5,786 nt of DNA from JAXGPP01 sp964436865 (GTDB lineage: Bacteria; Planctomycetota; Planctomycetia; Pirellulales; Thermoguttaceae), in assembly GCA_964436865.1 (NCBI GenBank), contig CAYTFK010000399.1, forward strand, positions 1 through 5,786, written 5' to 3'. The position numbers were made by a program, and so were the translations under genes. Positions 5,358 to 5,786 of the stretch are shown piece by piece. The notes below the pieces were generated by a model. It had not been told where the DNA came from, did no database searches, and saw nothing but the letters and a program-made list of their open reading frames with translations. Numbering within the stretch: position 1 is the first letter of the stretch; each line of letters starts with the position of its first letter.

Positions 5358-5786
5358 TCAATCGACCGGCTTCAGCTTGTAAAGCAGGTTCGGCTCGTCG
5401 GCGGCATTGAAGAGGTCGATCGTCACGAGCAACTGCCCGGACGATCGTTGGAACTCGCCCGTCAGAATACCCGTGGGGCGCCGGCCGACGTCGGTGGACT
5501 GAAAAAGCGGAACCTCGAACCGCAATGCTTCGGGCAAGGGCCGTATGTACGACATGTCGCGGAACGCCACCTCCGCAATCTGCTCCAGCCCGCGCGATTG
5601 CAGTCGCGGGTTTACGGCAGATACGATCTGGTCCTGGCTGCTCCGCGCGACGCGGATATTCGCCGATGCGACGCGAAATACGTAATACCCTGCAGCCAGC
5701 GATCCGGCGATGAGGATCAACAGGATGGCCAGCGGAATCGCGCGGCCGAAGAACCGTCGTACTGCCGCCAGCGGTCCCAGGCCCAA
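5358..5786 (-). CDS. Membrane-anchored protein of unknown function (5' end cut by window)
   Basis: The frame enters at the window edge and ends at the TGA at 5360-5358. The first in-frame codon is TTG at the edge, with no ATG near it and no room to judge a ribosome binding site, so the gene probably starts outside the window. The visible 142 residues begin with a basic, hydrophobic region: residues about 17-37 (IPLAILLILIAGSLAAGYYV) form one transmembrane helix preceded by R10, R11 and R15, so the N-terminus is expected inside and the rest outside the cytoplasm. The remainder, about 100 residues, is a mixed alpha/beta segment with strands such as GILTGEF and QLLVTIDLF and no cysteines, haem motif or catalytic signature. 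I do not recognise the family. It lies 86 bases upstream of the diheme protein gene on the same strand; the promoter between them suggests that the downstream gene can be expressed on its own. Confidence 0.75.
   Translation of the reverse strand: MGLGPLAAVRRFFGRAIPLAILLILIAGSLAAGYYVFRVASANIRVARSSQDQIVSAVNPRLQSRGLEQIAEVAFRDMSYIRPLPEALRFEVPLFQSTDVGRRPTGILTGEFQRSSGQLLVTIDLFNAADEPNLLYKLKPVD

Noticed and set aside
5589..5610. Inverted repeat CCCGCG / CGCGGG
   Set aside because: It is a 6-bp stem with a 10-base loop inside a coding region and is unremarkable at this GC content.
1..5786. CRISPR array, transposon ends, tRNA or tandem repeats
   Set aside because: I looked for regularly spaced repeats, transposase motifs and cloverleaf-like sequence on both strands and found none.

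Overview
The window looks like chromosomal DNA of a GC-rich planctomycete, probably of the Pirellulales type. This is inferred from the very large exported diheme protein with a beta-propeller and a hydrazine-synthase-alpha-like region, from the style of the small neighbouring proteins, and from strong G/C bias at third codon positions. It is not proved by any marker gene. I see no mobile element, CRISPR array, tRNA or rRNA.

Layout. (1) Positions 1-416, minus strand: the N-terminal 138 codons of a probable SorC-like transcriptional regulator whose 3' end lies outside the window. (2) Positions 417-729: a divergent intergenic region with a candidate promoter for each flanking gene; a perfect 12-bp palindrome sits between the -35 and -10 boxes of the regulator's own candidate promoter. 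(3) Positions 730-1785, plus: a low-specificity L-threonine aldolase (ltaE type) with all the main PLP-site motifs. (4) Positions 1876-2367, plus: a small exported single-domain cupin with a complete metal-binding motif and a good ribosome binding site. (5) Positions 2395-5271, minus: a 958-residue exported protein with a beta-rich N-terminus, a helical segment, propeller-type repeats and two CxxCH haem c motifs near the C-terminus. It converges on the cupin gene with only 27 bases between stop codons. (6) Positions 5358-5786, minus: the end of a gene for a membrane-anchored protein of unknown function that continues upstream of the window.

How the genes fit together. The threonine aldolase is cytoplasmic amino-acid metabolism. 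The cupin and the diheme protein are both predicted to be exported, but they are convergent, so they are not an operon. The diheme gene has its own near-consensus promoter just downstream of the membrane-protein gene, so it may be transcribed independently although both lie on the same strand. No hydrazine synthase beta or gamma gene and no other anammox gene is visible, so the HzsA resemblance should be read as fold and domain homology, not as evidence of hydrazine synthesis. The best candidate for new biology here is this HzsA-like diheme protein.
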